Source of the DNA: Symbiodinium natans
Lineage: Eukaryota; Sar; Dinophyceae; Suessiales; Symbiodiniaceae
DNA length: 64,000 bases
Assembly: GCA_905221605.1 (NCBI GenBank)
Contig: CAJNDS010002734.1
Coordinates: 310,001 to 374,000, forward strand
Direction of reading: 5' to 3'
Part shown: in pieces, positions 1 through 9,924 of the stretch
Layout of the letters: every line of letters begins with the position of its first letter
How positions within the stretch are numbered: position 1 is the first letter of the stretch
Notes under the pieces: generated by a model
The model's database searches: none
Told to the model about the DNA's origin: nothing
Seen by the model: only the letters and a program-made list of their open reading frames with translations
Made by a program: the position numbers and the translations under genes

Positions 1-61
1 TTCAAGTTCTTTTAACCTCAAATCACTCTGAGTCATCAGCCCACTTTTCCTCCGCAGGCTG

Positions 62-124
62 TACGTTGGAGAAGCTGGTGACGTTGGATAAGTTGGTGAG
101 CATGTGCCTCATCTCCTGAATGTG
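62..124 (-). CDS. Probable internal exon, unknown protein
   Basis: On the minus strand a short open stretch reads HIQEMRHMLTNLSNVTSF and then NVQ, a hydrophilic and probably helical peptide with coding-like composition. It begins near a CAG-type acceptor and ends before CCTGCGG. I do not recognise the family. It agrees with the minus-strand direction of every assigned gene in the window. Too short to be certain. Confidence 0.3.
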
Positions 125-351
125 AGGATGTAATTTGTTGACACCTGGCTCACGTGATTTGTGCATCATGGTCGATGATGGGAACGGTGTGTTTACACCC
201 TAAACCCTAAACCCTAAACCCTAAACTTTTGCTGGAGTCTCCTCTGCGTCGAAGGACTGCTCCTCCAAAGGAACGCGCGCATCCTGAGATGCTCTGCCTC
301 CCCTACTTGAAGCTTCCTGGGTTTAGGTTTAGGTACCCGGGGGTTCTAAGT

Positions 352-415
352 AACCCTAAACCCTAAACCCTAAACCCTAAACCCTAACCCTAAACCCTAA
401 ACCCTAAACCCTAAA
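352..415. repeat. Telomere-type array (CCCTAAA)n
   Basis: About nine near-perfect copies of CCCTAAA, with one shorter variant unit. A decayed GTTTAGG motif faces it just upstream near 320. One of more than a hundred such tracts in the window, in both orientations. Confidence 0.95.
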
Positions 416-562
416 CTAAGGGTGTATCCAGTACACCCATGAACCCTCTAAGTAGCAGCCCACAAGAGCAGTGTGGAGCTCAGGCGTTTCTTAGGGCCGA
501 GAGGCTCTCTGTGACAGCCACTTAGGGGGCTGAGCACCATAGCCCAAAAAAGTTACAGAGGA

Positions 563-770
563 TGATAATAATCATAATCATAATCAGAATCATAATAATA
601 ATAACAATAATAATAATAACAATAATAATAATAACAATAATAATAATCAGAATAATAATAAGAAACAATAATAATAAGAGTAATAATTACTATCGTTACT
701 ATTAGCATGATTATTGTTATTATATATCGTTATTATTAGCATGATTATTGTTATTATATACATTAAAAGT
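563..770. repeat. AT-rich trinucleotide microsatellite
   Basis: A run of ATA/ATC/AAC triplets, followed by two copies of a TATCGTTATTATTAGCATGA block near 690-760. Simple-sequence DNA with no coding signal. Confidence 0.9.
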
Positions 771-1239
771 GTAACCAAAAAGGCTCAAGAGGATTGTATA
801 TAACCAAAAAAGGTGAAACAGATCATTTTGTCTATGCAACCAAACAGGTTTAAAGGTTAACTGCCCAGCCCCCTAAGGTACGGATGAGCCGAGCATCCAG
901 ACAGTCCAAGGTGATGCTGTCCTGGCCCTGAGAGACGCAAAGGCCCATCGAGAGCTGTCCACAGTCGGGTCGAGGGTTTAGGGTTTAGGTCCGGTGAACT
1001 ATAGGATCTTGAGACGCACTCAGATGTAAGGTCATGCCTAATTGATGTAGATTCATGTAAATTGCTTTATGTAGATAGATGATAGAATCGCAACGAAATG
1101 TGTGTAAGACGATCTGCTATGACAAGATGTGGTGTCTTTGTATCATGAATGACGGCTGTATAATCCCCATAACCCACCTTACAAACCCTAAACCCTAAAC
1201 CCTAAACCCTAAACCCTAAACCGGATGATGCCGTTGCTT

Positions 1240-1316
1240 CCCCAGCAAGCCTTCTGGAACGACACCGTGCGCTCACGCTCAATGGCTCGATCCGCTGGCG
1301 CGGACGCATGAGCCTG
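1240..1316 (-). CDS. Probable internal exon, unknown protein
   Basis: The minus strand reads HASAPADRAIERERTVSFQ followed by KACWG, open across the block and bounded by telomere-type tracts at 1186-1222 and 1335-1455. GC content and composition look coding. The family is not recognised. Confidence 0.3.
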
Positions 1317-1334
1317 GAAGTGAGACATGAGGAA

Positions 1335-1455
1335 GGTTTAGGGTTTAGGGTTTAGGGTTTAGGGTTTAGGGTTTAGGGTTTAGGGTTTAGGGTTTAGGGT
1401 TTAGGGTTTAGGGTTTAGGGTTTAGGGTTTAGGGTTTAGGGTTTAGGGTTTAGGG
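1335..1455. repeat. Telomere-type array (TTTAGGG)n, about 17 units
   Basis: One of the longest perfect TTTAGGG arrays in the window. It sits between two short coding-like minus-strand blocks, so it may lie in an intron. Confidence 0.97.
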
Positions 1456-1467
1456 CTGGGGGCAGGG

Positions 1468-1560
1468 GACCCCGAACGTAGACCCGAAATAGTAGGATCC
1501 CCTTGTAATAAATAGCCCCAATAAGGTACCCCCCATTTAATGTCGCAAACCCCCCACATC
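1468..1560. repeat. Remnant of palindromic element family N
   Basis: Contains GAAATAGTAGGATCCCC, CCAATAAGGTACCCCCC and CGCAAACCCCCC. These blocks recur in the same order near 16480, 22875, 40370, 51910, 53060 and 59570. The full element has GGGGGTTTACGAAAAT-like ends. Confidence 0.6.
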
Positions 1561-1572
1561 GGGCAGAACAGC

Positions 1573-1620
1573 CCAACTGAGACATCGCCAACTTGGCAAG
1601 CTCCTCCTCGTTACTGACAT
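1573..1620 (-). CDS. Probable internal exon, unknown protein
   Basis: The minus strand reads LLDHVSNEEELAKLAMSQL, an amphipathic helix-like stretch with coding-like composition. Only the reading frame and strand support it. Confidence 0.3.
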
Positions 1621-2545
1621 GGTCAAGGAGGGTTGAGGGTTGAGGGTTAGGGTCTTTGTTTTTGCCACTCGTCTAGCCATGCTCCACGGCGCAACTGAAG
1701 AGGGAATGCTGTGTACAGTTAACTTCAGAACCCAACTATCCGACTTGTTCAGAATCAGGGGTAGGGTTTATGGTTTAGGGTTTAGGGTTTAGGGTTTTAA
1801 AGCAGCCCAGAGCCAGCTCCTGCTTCGGAAGTGTAAAAACTCAAAGTAATTAAACTACTGGCTGGTGCAAAGAGGAGTTGCCCTTAATTAAGGAATATAC
1901 CTAAATGATTAAGGGATCCTTATTATGATTTAAGGAATCTGTCGGTATGTGGGCACGCGACGGAACGCCCGTAATGTCGGGCCAAAGGGGACACAGGAGC
2001 TACTAGGCGTAACTTGCGTGTGGCGAAAGAAAGAAACCTCGTAGAACCAAAGGAACCTGAATTCACCCGTGGCCTTCAGCAAGTGAACTCGAAGGGCTTC
2101 CAGCTGTTCATGAAGCACTTGTTCAAAGCTCATGGCGGAGGGTGGGCCACAGCTATGCTAATTTACCATGCAGCCCTTCGGACTCCAATGATTCGTGACA
2201 TCCTGTGACGTCTATCAAGTAGAACGAGCTAGAATGCAGCTATCGCGACAGCGGCATGGTGGCAGGCAATATGAGAAGACTGCTCTGAAGAAGGCTTTGA
2301 CAGTGCGCATAGGCAGAGACCGACGTCTAGCACCTTCTGCATGAGCCAAAAGGGCCACGCAAACGCGACGCTTTGCTACTCTAGCCTCCCATGGTTGCAC
2401 GACCCTTGGGTGAAGGAATTCCTTGCAAGGGAACTGGCCTCGTGCATCATTTCCAGTCGGGACAGGAATTTGGTCCATGTCCAAGTTGACAGCAACTCAG
2501 GAGTACCTCAGCAAATCAGAGCGCAGCCATGCTCTTGATACCTAC

Positions 2546-2692
2546 TGTTTGCTTAAGAACCCTAAAAAATCCCTATATTAAGCTTAATAAGGAAGAATAT
2601 CTTCTAGAAAATAAAAAAACCTAGATTAACCTTAATAAGGAAGAATGTTTGTCTTTTTTCTGGGTTCTTAAGCAATTAGTAGATAGAGTGTT
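2546..2692. repeat. Palindromic element family C
   Basis: Ends in inverted copies of TTGCTTAAGAACCC / GGGTTCTTAAGCAA, with internal TTAATAAGGAAGAAT blocks in duplicate. Related copies lie near 32275, 36222, 42257 and 45160. The size and ends suggest a non-autonomous MITE-like element. Confidence 0.8.
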
Positions 2693-3044
2693 GCTCAAGA
2701 TCGAGAAGGGCACCATCACTGTTTGGCAGAACACGTTCCACGGCGTCCTCGTGGCAGGTTGAAGAGCGATTAGGGTTTAGGGTTTAGGGCAAAAAAACAA
2801 TCAAGGAGATTTGTACAGCATCGCTTCTTCGTGACCAAAACGATGTTTCCACGCAAGCCTTTTAGAACGGACACCATTCCCAAACGCAGGCTGCGAGGCG
2901 ACATGGTCTTTTGTCGTACTTGCAATCCCTGCCTGGGTATAGCTTGCAAAGGTTACCTAAGAATACGACAGGGGGTTCTGCACGTAGCCAAAACCTATGC
3001 AATGTAGGTTTTGTATGGCGCGCATGAGGCTTCGGAACAACGAG

Positions 3045-3070
3045 CCCCCCCCCCCCCCCACACACACACA
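3045..3070. repeat. C homopolymer followed by (CA)n
   Basis: A run of about 13 C and then CACACACACA. Runs of 8 or more G or C recur through the window, for example near 3822, 15598, 20190, 23380, 31425, 47800, 49800, 52890 and 54970. Confidence 0.9.
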
Positions 3071-3109
3071 GTGACCCAACCGAGAGCACTGAGCCCTGGA
3101 CCATGCATT

Positions 3110-3300
3110 CTTGAAGGTTCATGGGTACTTATGAGTGGGGTTAGAAAGTACCCTAAACAAGGTTATCGCCATAGCTACCCAACTTACCATGCTTTCTTGG
3201 AGGTTCATGTGAGTGGGGTTTTAAGTACCCTAAATAAGGTTCTCGCCATAGTTACCCTACTTACAAGCCTAGTTACAAGTACCCCATGAACCACCATGTT
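3110..3300. repeat. Palindromic element family A, doubled copy
   Basis: Two partial copies in tandem of the element bounded by CTTGGAGGTTCATGGGTACT and its inverse AGTACCCATGAACCTCC. Internal blocks such as AGTACCCTAAA and GGTTATCGCCATAG(C/T)TACC repeat in both halves. Confidence 0.75.
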
Positions 3301-3442
3301 GAGTTCTCCTTGATCCGCATGCCTTTGGCCGCCATCAGCTTCCAGGCAGCCCGCCGCAGTCGATGTAGTGGAGACACCCGCCGCACAAGGCGCACCTTAG
3401 CATGGGGCGCCCGCAGCAACTTCCCGCATGGTCCACAAAAGG

Positions 3443-3512
3443 CCCCTCTTCTCCCTATAATCAGCCCGATAGAGGGCCTTTTAAGGGGTTATAGGGTACA
3501 ATGGCCCATGCT
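3443..3512. repeat. Palindromic element family D (partial)
   Basis: Shares CCCTATAATC...GGGCCTTTTAAGGGGTTATAGGG...GGCCCATGCTGG with the elements at 35698 and 50336. The arms are inverted copies around GAGGGCC. Confidence 0.75.
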
Positions 3513-3691
3513 GGTTCCCGCAGTGCGCAGAAATTTGGCCAACTCCGCCATGTGCCTAAGGCTCTGACGCACAACTCGGGCAAGTTCGCGTGCGCAGCGA
3601 AGCCATATGAAAGGACGGGGGCCTGCCAGCAACCCATTGGCGCTGCAGTCAAGATTCCCTTCAGCCCTACACTCTCTCAACTCCAAACCCT

Positions 3692-3768
3692 ACTTGGAGG
3701 TTCATGGCGACTCATAATCAGGGCAAGAAGTAGGGTACTTCTTACGTACCCATGAACCTTCAAGTAAA
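3692..3768. repeat. Palindromic element family A, short copy
   Basis: Starts ACTTGGAGGTTCATGG and ends CCCATGAACCTTCAAGT, with only about 45 bp between the arms. Confidence 0.8.
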
Positions 3769-3829
3769 CCTTCCTTTTAAACCCTTCATGTCGGGGCCTG
3801 AATGATTAGAATAGGGCGCTGGGGGGGGG

Positions 3830-4545
3830 GGGGGGGTTACGATAGCACATTCATAAAGGGATCGTAAGGGAATAGTCATGGTGATAATTCCGACTTAACA
3901 GTTCTCATAGTACATTTATAAAGGGACCATAAAGGAATAAATCTTAATAGTGACTATATTCCGTTCTAGTACATTCATAAAGGGACCACAAGGGAGTGTT
4001 CATAGTGATTATAAGACCCCGATAAAATACATTCATACAGGGACCATCAGAGAATATTAACAGTGATCATTCTGACCCCCCATATTCGGGTTCTGATAGT
4101 ACATTCATAAAGGGACCACAAGAGAATATGAATAATGATTATTCCGACTTAATAGTTATGATAGTACATTCATAAAGGGGCCATAAGGGAATATTATTAG
4201 TGGGTATTCTGACCCCCATATTCGGGTTCTAATAGTACATTCAATGATGGTTATTCCGACTTACTAGTTATGATAGTACATTCATAAAGGGACCACAAGA
4301 GAACATGAGTAGTGAGTATTCCGACTTAATAGTTATGATAGTACATTCAGAAAGGGACCACAAGAGCCTATTAGTAGTGATTATTCCGACTTAATGGTTC
4401 TGATGGTACATTCATAAAGGGACCACAAGAGAATACTAATAATGATTACTCCGACTTAATAGTTATGATAGTACATTCATAAAGGGACCACAAGAAACTA
4501 TGAGTAGTGAGTATTCTGAGTATTCCGACCCCCATATTCGACTTG
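3830..4545. repeat. Tandem satellite of about 64-68 bp units
   Basis: At least ten head-to-tail copies of a unit containing GATAGTACATTCATAAAGGG, ACCACAAGAGAATA and ATTCCGACTTAATAGTT. Units differ by small deletions and substitutions, and some carry a CCCCATATTCGGGTTCT insert, so there is a two-variant higher-order pattern. The only true satellite in the window. Confidence 0.93.
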
Positions 4546-4619
4546 GCACAAGGCACAGTTGGGCCTGTGAAGCCAGCTCGAAGTGAAGGCCTGCTTGGAG
4601 GCTTAGGGCGCTTATTAAC

Positions 4620-4668
4620 CTAGGGTTTCGACTCTCACACTCGCACAAGGCCGGCAAGGCGTCGGTTG
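4620..4668. repeat. Telomere-array companion motif J
   Basis: TTCGACTCTCACACTCGCAC followed by AAGGCCGGCAAGGC. Near-identical copies stand at 7568 and 12088, and looser copies at 18008, 22230, 24963 and 29543. Most directly follow GGTTTAGGG or TAGGGTT, so this flank travels with the telomere-type tracts. Confidence 0.7.
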
Positions 4669-4899
4669 GATCCTTCGGTGACACCGTCCACATTTTGCAG
4701 ACTTCTGATCATTAAGCTACTGTTACTCAAGGACCACATGGGCGGCAGGCCGAGGTAGTCGGCCGCCACGGAAGGGCTAACACAGGGGGTCTCGCCAGCC
4801 CATTTTTGTTTGGCTTTTGGTTTTTGAAGTCCGGTGACTGTTTTTGCGGGGTTTTTTGATTTCGGACCGCTGGCACCCCTCGCCTCGCTCGCAAAAATC

Positions 4900-6567
4900 C
4901 TCACTCGGCACAGCCCTCAGAGAGGGACACACCATAGCGGCCGGCACCGCCGCCGCGAGCCGCCCCGAGGGGGGGGCACGAAGAGGCCCCCACCTTCCAG
5001 TCAGGCGCCCTTGCCCTGTCCCTTGACGTTGCCCGCCTGCTCCACGTGGGTGAACGCACGTCTCGCTCGCCGCCTTGACGCGTTGGTGGCCGCCGCAGCC
5101 TCCAGGCGCTACGGCCGCGCAAAAGCCACGGGCACAGACCTCTCAGGTCATGGGCTTGCGCCTCCGACAGCGCCCTGCCCTCCGTGGTGATGGCACGCAG
5201 ATACACCTCAATCACGCGCACGCTGAGGTCCTCCTGCTTCCCAAGAAGCACCTGGGCAGATTTCAGCGTGGCCAGAGCACTGCGTACAACGGCCCGTTGC
5301 TTGGTTTGAGTGAAGAGTTCGAGGGCTGCGGCCTCAGAACCCGTGAGCAACGCTTGCGGAGTCCCAACCGCGCGCTGCAACGCCAAGGACTCCTCACTCG
5401 GGGGCCTCACGCGGCTGTCCAAACTCTTCACAGCATACTTCCCCACATGGTGGCCATCCTGGAGACGTCTGCTTGGAGCTCCCGGCCGAGGGAACGGGGT
5501 CCGGTCAGTTGCTCCCGAATCTTCGCGAATGCATCAAGAAGGCTCGCCCCACGGGGTCGGAGCCCTGCATGAGCCCCGCCAGCTCCTGCGAGATGCCAGG
5601 CACCGAGGCCTTCCCCACCTTCTGGCTCTTCAGGGCTTCCAATTTCTCCGTGGCGCTGCGCCGCCTGCTGCACGATTTGCTCTTTCCCTTCCGTTGTGCT
5701 GCTTGAGAGGAATTGGATGTACTGGGGGTACTCAGCCTGGATGATGGAGAACAGCTCATCCTTGCTCGCGGACACCTTGGCCCGCTTCTCCTCATCAAGC
5801 TTGGCCGCCACATGGGCCTTGAGCGCCGCAGCAAACTCAGGAGAGCCCTGGGCCAGTCCATCTTCATTGACGAAGCTAGCCGTGTGGCGCATGTCGCCAT
5901 CCGGGCTGAGACATCCCATGAACTTCGCCACCATCGCATCGAAGGCAGCCGTTGGGCCCGAGATGTCCTTCGCGCGGTTATCCCGCACGGCTTTGAGGAA
6001 GTCAGAAATCCCTTCGGCTCCCGCGGAGCTCAGGGTGTCCACTTCTGCATACATATCATCAATTTGATCGAGCATCAAGGCTGCTATCATTGCGATTCGA
6101 AGCTGCTGCCGATTTTCACGGCCACCAGAGTGCGGGAACAAGTTCCCGCGGCGGCCGGGTTTCAGGATACTCTCTGCCTCCAACTTGCACCAAACGCTGT
6201 CCCGGAGACGGAACGAGTCCGCCTCCTGCTTCCCTTTGGTGTTCATCGCGAAGAACTCCTCCAGGAAGTGCGTTGGAAAGAAGAAGCCATTCGCCGGGAT
6301 CTCGGCTGTCCAAGCCGGGCCCGGGAAAGGGGTCAGATTGGCCGCAAAGGAGACAGCGCGGCTGGCCCCCTTGCTACCTGCCCCATCCCCGAGTCCGGGC
6401 GGCTCCGCCACGGTCGGCGCCGAAGCGGGGGCCGGGACGCCGGTTGCGGCACCTGGTCCCTTAGGTTGGGCCTTTCCAGTCAGCCGCCATGAGGCGCGGC
6501 AGAAAAGCAGACACGTTCTCACACGAATTGCACGAAGTCCGAGTGTAGACGAGACCCCCACAGGCGT
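4900..6567 (-). pseudogene. Frameshifted retroposed gene copy, unknown protein
   Basis: Most of this block is coding-like on the minus strand but switches frame several times. A long frame covers about 6560-5640, with peptides MIAALMLDQIDDMYAEVD and MGCLSPDGDMRHTASFVNED and then SIIQAEYPQYIQFLSSS. The coding signal then moves to a second frame near 5640 (LEALKSQKVGKASVPGISQ), back to the first near 5545 (DAFAKIREQLTGPRSLG), to a third near 5445 (QRAVVRSALATLKSAQVLLG), and probably once more near 5130. No ATG-started frame spans it. There are no intron-like gaps or telomere tracts inside, unlike every other gene here, and a spliced-leader relict stands directly at its 5' end. I read it as a decayed cDNA-derived copy of an mRNA. 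A functional gene with assembly indels is the alternative. The family is not recognised. Confidence 0.6.
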
Positions 6568-6580
6568 CTTGAGCCAAAAT
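6568..6580 (-). other. Spliced-leader relict at the 5' end of the gene copy
   Basis: The minus strand reads ATTTTGGCTCAAG, 13 bases identical to the 3' end of the dinoflagellate spliced leader (known sequence ending CCATTTTGGCTCAAG). Upstream the match is lost into a telomere-type array. Known biology: mature trans-spliced mRNAs are sometimes reverse-transcribed back into dinoflagellate genomes and keep such a relict. Its position immediately before an intronless coding block supports that origin. Confidence 0.75.
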
Positions 6581-6584
6581 TAAC

Positions 6585-6716
6585 CTAGGGTTTAGGGTTT
6601 AGGGTTTAGGGTTTAGGGTTTAGGGTTTAGGGTTTAGGGTTTAGGGTTTAGGGTTTAGGGTTTGCGGTTTAGGGTTTACGGTTTAGGGGTTGGGGTTTAG
6701 GGTTTGGGGTTGAGGG
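6585..6716. repeat. Telomere-type array (TTTAGGG)n with decaying end
   Basis: About 11 perfect units, then GGTTTGCGG, GGTTTACGG and GGGTTGGGG variants. It abuts the spliced-leader relict, so it occupies the place where a promoter would be expected. Confidence 0.95.
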
Positions 6717-6815
6717 TGCTTATTAATCAGCTATAACTATAACTGTACTTCTAACCCACTGATAAGCCCCTTAAGTGCCCTAATATGGTTATAAGTGCAG
6801 TTATATGTGCGGAGT
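6716..6815. repeat. Palindromic element family A, core only
   Basis: Retains TGCTTATTAATCAGCTATAAC, AACCCACTGATAAGCCCCTT and AAGTGCCCTAATATGGTTATA of the family A core, but lacks the CTTGGAGGTTCATGG end. The left end runs directly into the telomere-type array. Confidence 0.75.
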
Positions 6816-6965
6816 ATGCAGGCAGAGGAGGTTTTTGTGTGCAGGGATATGCGCCTATCATGAGCTGGAGCCTCCTTCGCATTCCGCCCATTTTGGACGC
6901 TAAGCCCGAACCCTCAACCCTATAAACCTGCACCCGAAAGATATCTTATTGGTCTGACCGTCCCT

Positions 6966-7195
6966 AAAACCCTAAACCCTAAACCCTAAACCCTAAACCC
7001 TAAACCCTAAACCCTAAACCCTTACCCCTAAACCCTTTTTGCATCCGGCCTGCTGCGACCCCGAAACCCCTGTTTGCTGCATCTGGACTGCGGGAGCCAA
7101 TCAGCCAGACAACCCCTAAACCCCTAAACCCTAACCACCCTGAACCCTCAAAACCTAACCCTAAACCCTAAACCCTAAACCCTAAACCCTAAATC
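6966..7195. repeat. Two telomere-type arrays (CCCTAAA)n with duplicated spacer
   Basis: Arrays at 6966-7032 and 7144-7192 flank a spacer in which a block like CCTGCTGCGACC / CTGCATCTGGACTGCGGGAGCC appears twice in diverged form. Units degrade at the edges to CCCTGAA and CCTCAAA. Confidence 0.8.
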
Positions 7196-7223
7196 CGAAG
7201 ACCCTGAAACCTAAAACCACCCC

Positions 7224-7322
7224 AGTCCTGACTTGGGTCGAATGCACTCCGTCAGGTCGTTCGCTTCGTCCACTTTCAGCCGGGCCCGCTTTGCGCGCTG
7301 CAAGAAAGCCTCACCAGGGCTG
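7224..7322 (-). CDS. Probable internal exon, unknown protein
   Basis: The minus strand is open through EAFLQRAKRARLKVDEAND and LTECIRPKSG, a charged helical peptide with strong coding composition. It is bounded by degenerate telomere-type DNA on both sides. I cannot assign a family or a parent gene. Confidence 0.4.
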
Positions 7323-7559
7323 CGCGGTCTGGTAAACTAGGCTTTGAGGGCTTAAGGCTTAGGGGGTTTTAGGGTTTAGGGGGTTTAGGGTTTATTACGG
7401 CCATAGTCAGGATTTCCCGAAATCGGGGGACCCCCCCAAATTTACGAAGATCCTTACTGCACAGTAGGAACGGCGCAAGGGCGTCCCTAAAATTTTGGGA
7501 AACCCCCAAGTTACCCAAGTTGTAAACAATCAGATTGGAGATGCATCGTGCCAGCTCCG

Positions 7560-7625
7560 TCGGTCTAGCCGTTCAGGGTTTCGACTCTCACACTCGCACA
7601 AGGCCGGCAAGGCCTCGGTTGGTAG
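7560..7625. repeat. Telomere-array companion motif J, second copy
   Basis: GGGTTTCGACTCTCACACTC then GCACAAGGCCGGCAAGGC and CTCGGTTGG, differing at one position from the 4620 copy over more than 40 bp. From here to about 9250 I see no convincing exon; the open frames at 8294-8764 and 8773-9260 lack family motifs and splice context. Confidence 0.7.
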
Positions 7626-9257
7626 GCCACGAGAGCTTGTGTGATACACAGAGTCCGCTTTCAAACTCCCACGGTCCAGCCAGCAGTCCCTGCTCTCTTC
7701 AAAGTCCAAAATCCCTACAGTACCAATCCTTACAGTACAGTCAGGGTTTAGGGTTTAGGGTTTAGGGCAGTTTAGGGCGACTTTGCAGCCGTGACAACAT
7801 CATGCTTTGCATCGGAAGGGCGCGGAGCATGAACGTGCCCTGCGTGTCGCGATTCTGACCTTTGCGGCAGCGCTTGCTTGAAGAACAATGAGGCAGAAAA
7901 AACAGGAAAAAACACATAACATCGAGAGGAACTAGAGTTGGGCTGAGGGTTTGGTGAATGGCCTCATCCAACCAAAAGCAATCGAGCTAACTGAAGTAAT
8001 ACACCCCCTTCACTAAACCCTAAACCCTAAACCCAATCAAAAGGTATCGTTCTGGCTGTCGATGCATTATCGTTCAAGATCCCTGGCGAGGGATCGAATG
8101 TTGAAGGCTTGGGTGCATACGACGAAAATCCCATACCTCATCGTCGATGCTACTCATAACCGTTCTTCAAGCTTAGGGCCCTCGTGCTAACCATTTACTA
8201 AAGTTCTATACACAAGGCTCGTCCACAACCTCACTTTTTCTGACGTGAAAGCAGTATGACAGCTGGGATGCTGCACTGTTTGCAGGCAGCAGGGTGGTTC
8301 TTTTGAGAAACTCAAAAACGGAGCAGTGCCAATCCGAAGCCAAGAGTCTCTGCAGCTGGTTGCAATACACTCGCGCCAGTTCGCGTTCTAGGGGGTCGTC
8401 GGTGCGAGCCTGGAGGGCAGGCAGCCTTTTGCGGCACTTTTCCGTCCGGTTTATGAAATTTGAGAGCGGGCCAGCCTATGATGCAAACATGTCTGTGCAG
8501 TGCCGAGATGCATGTCGCAGACGTTACGATGCCGTCGTACCACCCGGCAGGAAAGTAGCTAGTGGAGCCAAGCGTTTGGGCAGGAAGAGGGGGGGATGCG
8601 GGAACAGGCCGAAGAGCAGGAAGGGAGCACTTCGACTAGGGTGCGAAGTCAAGGAAAACCTAGAAACCACGGCATCCGCACCAGCAGGCCATGTGCGAGA
8701 TCATTGCTTGGCAAAACACTTCACACGACAGCATGCTGGAGACGCCGACCAAGATGACAACTAATACACACCTTGGACGACTCAGCCCGCAACGCCCGGG
8801 TCGGCCATCATTCCGAGCGGGGTTCCAACAGTGACATGAAAGATTCCCACCAGAACATATATATCACAGAGCCGGAGAAGCCTCACCAAACTGGATTGTG
8901 GACGCCCCTACAGAGCATCAGCGCGACGGCGCTGAGCTCACGATGGTCCTCTACAAGCTCTTACCAGCAAGCCACCCGCCTGACGTTTTTTATTGACGGA
9001 CGAGCTCATCACCACAGCAAGAGATACAAGGTCGGCAGTGGAAGAGGGCATAGCAGGTGTGCTGGGATCATTGGCTCCATGATCTTCCTTCAGTGATGCT
9101 GGATACTGGACGGCATACCGAATCTGACGAATCAGACAACAACCGGCTCACCGATTCTGTGGCAGTGGTTGTTTTGGCACAAGTTGGCAGACCCGACACA
9201 TGGTACTCACAGCTCTGCCAGCAGTGTCGCATGATGCTACTTGGGTGGCCGTCGAAA

Positions 9258-9340
9258 TGATGATCCCTTTTTACCCTAAATATTAGGTGTCGTATTGTCA
9301 TGGGGACCCAAAAAGGGACCATAATGTTGACAACCACCCA
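9258..9340. repeat. Palindromic element family M
   Basis: GATCCCTTTTTACCCTAAATATTAGG on one arm and ACCCAAAAAGGGACCATAATGTTGACAACC on the other. A second copy at 49125-49207 keeps the same arm order. Confidence 0.7.
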
Positions 9341-9789
9341 CTTGTTGCCATGAACAAAGGTTCCATTGGTGTCTCAACGGGGAAGGTACCGCACTGGCCC
9401 CGTCTGGGGTTAAACATCTGCGCCTTTCTGCTTTTGAACGCGCAGAACGTTTGTCACCGTGGCACTGCTGTGAAACTTGCAATTCGCAGCCTCGCTTTCT
9501 TTCGATCTTTCATGTGCTTTACTTTACTGGCCAGGCGTCCTCCAGCAACTTCTGCGATGCAGGGAATCTGCGCAGTGTCGGCTGTAGTTGTCACACCCAG
9601 GGAAATGAGCCGTCCAATAACTCGGCAGCGCAACTTCGTTGTCAGTTTTTGCAGGCTCATCCTCGCATTGCAGGCTCTGTCGGTGGTTCGCGTGGGGTTC
9701 CGCGGTCCTCACTGGAGGGTTGTTGTTGTTGTTGAAGAGCAAGGCTCGAAACAGCCAGGTTCTACAGAGGTTGCCAGCCTCCACATCCT

Positions 9790-9916
9790 GAAACCCTAAA
9801 CCCTATAACCCGATAAGCCCTAAACCCTATAAACCCTGTAAACCCTATAAACCCTATAAACCCTATAAACTCTATAAACCCTGTAAACCCTATAAACCCT
9901 ATAAACCCTAAACCCT
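9790..9916. repeat. Variant array (CCCTATAAA)n
   Basis: Ten or more units of AACCCTATAAA or AACCCTGTAAA, flanked by ordinary CCCTAAA. A locally homogenised two-base expansion of the heptamer. Confidence 0.9.
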
Positions 9917-9924
9917 GAACGACC

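Noticed and set aside
776-792. Third spliced-leader relict (CCAAAAAGGCTCAAG)
   Set aside because: Only GGCTCAAG matches, and it sits in a local ACCAAAAAGG repeat that explains the rest; no gene follows.
3830-4545. CRISPR array
   Set aside because: The units are contiguous satellite copies of about 64-68 bp, with no constant repeat separated by unique spacers and no cas genes; the host is a eukaryote.
4620-4668. tRNA-like B box in motif J (GGTTTCGACTC)
   Set aside because: The loop sequence is similar, but the flanking bases do not pair as a T-arm and no anticodon or acceptor stem is found.
8294-9799. Chain of plus-strand open frames, 8.3-9.8 kb
   Set aside because: No domain motifs, no splice-compatible phases, and opposite to the direction of all assigned genes.
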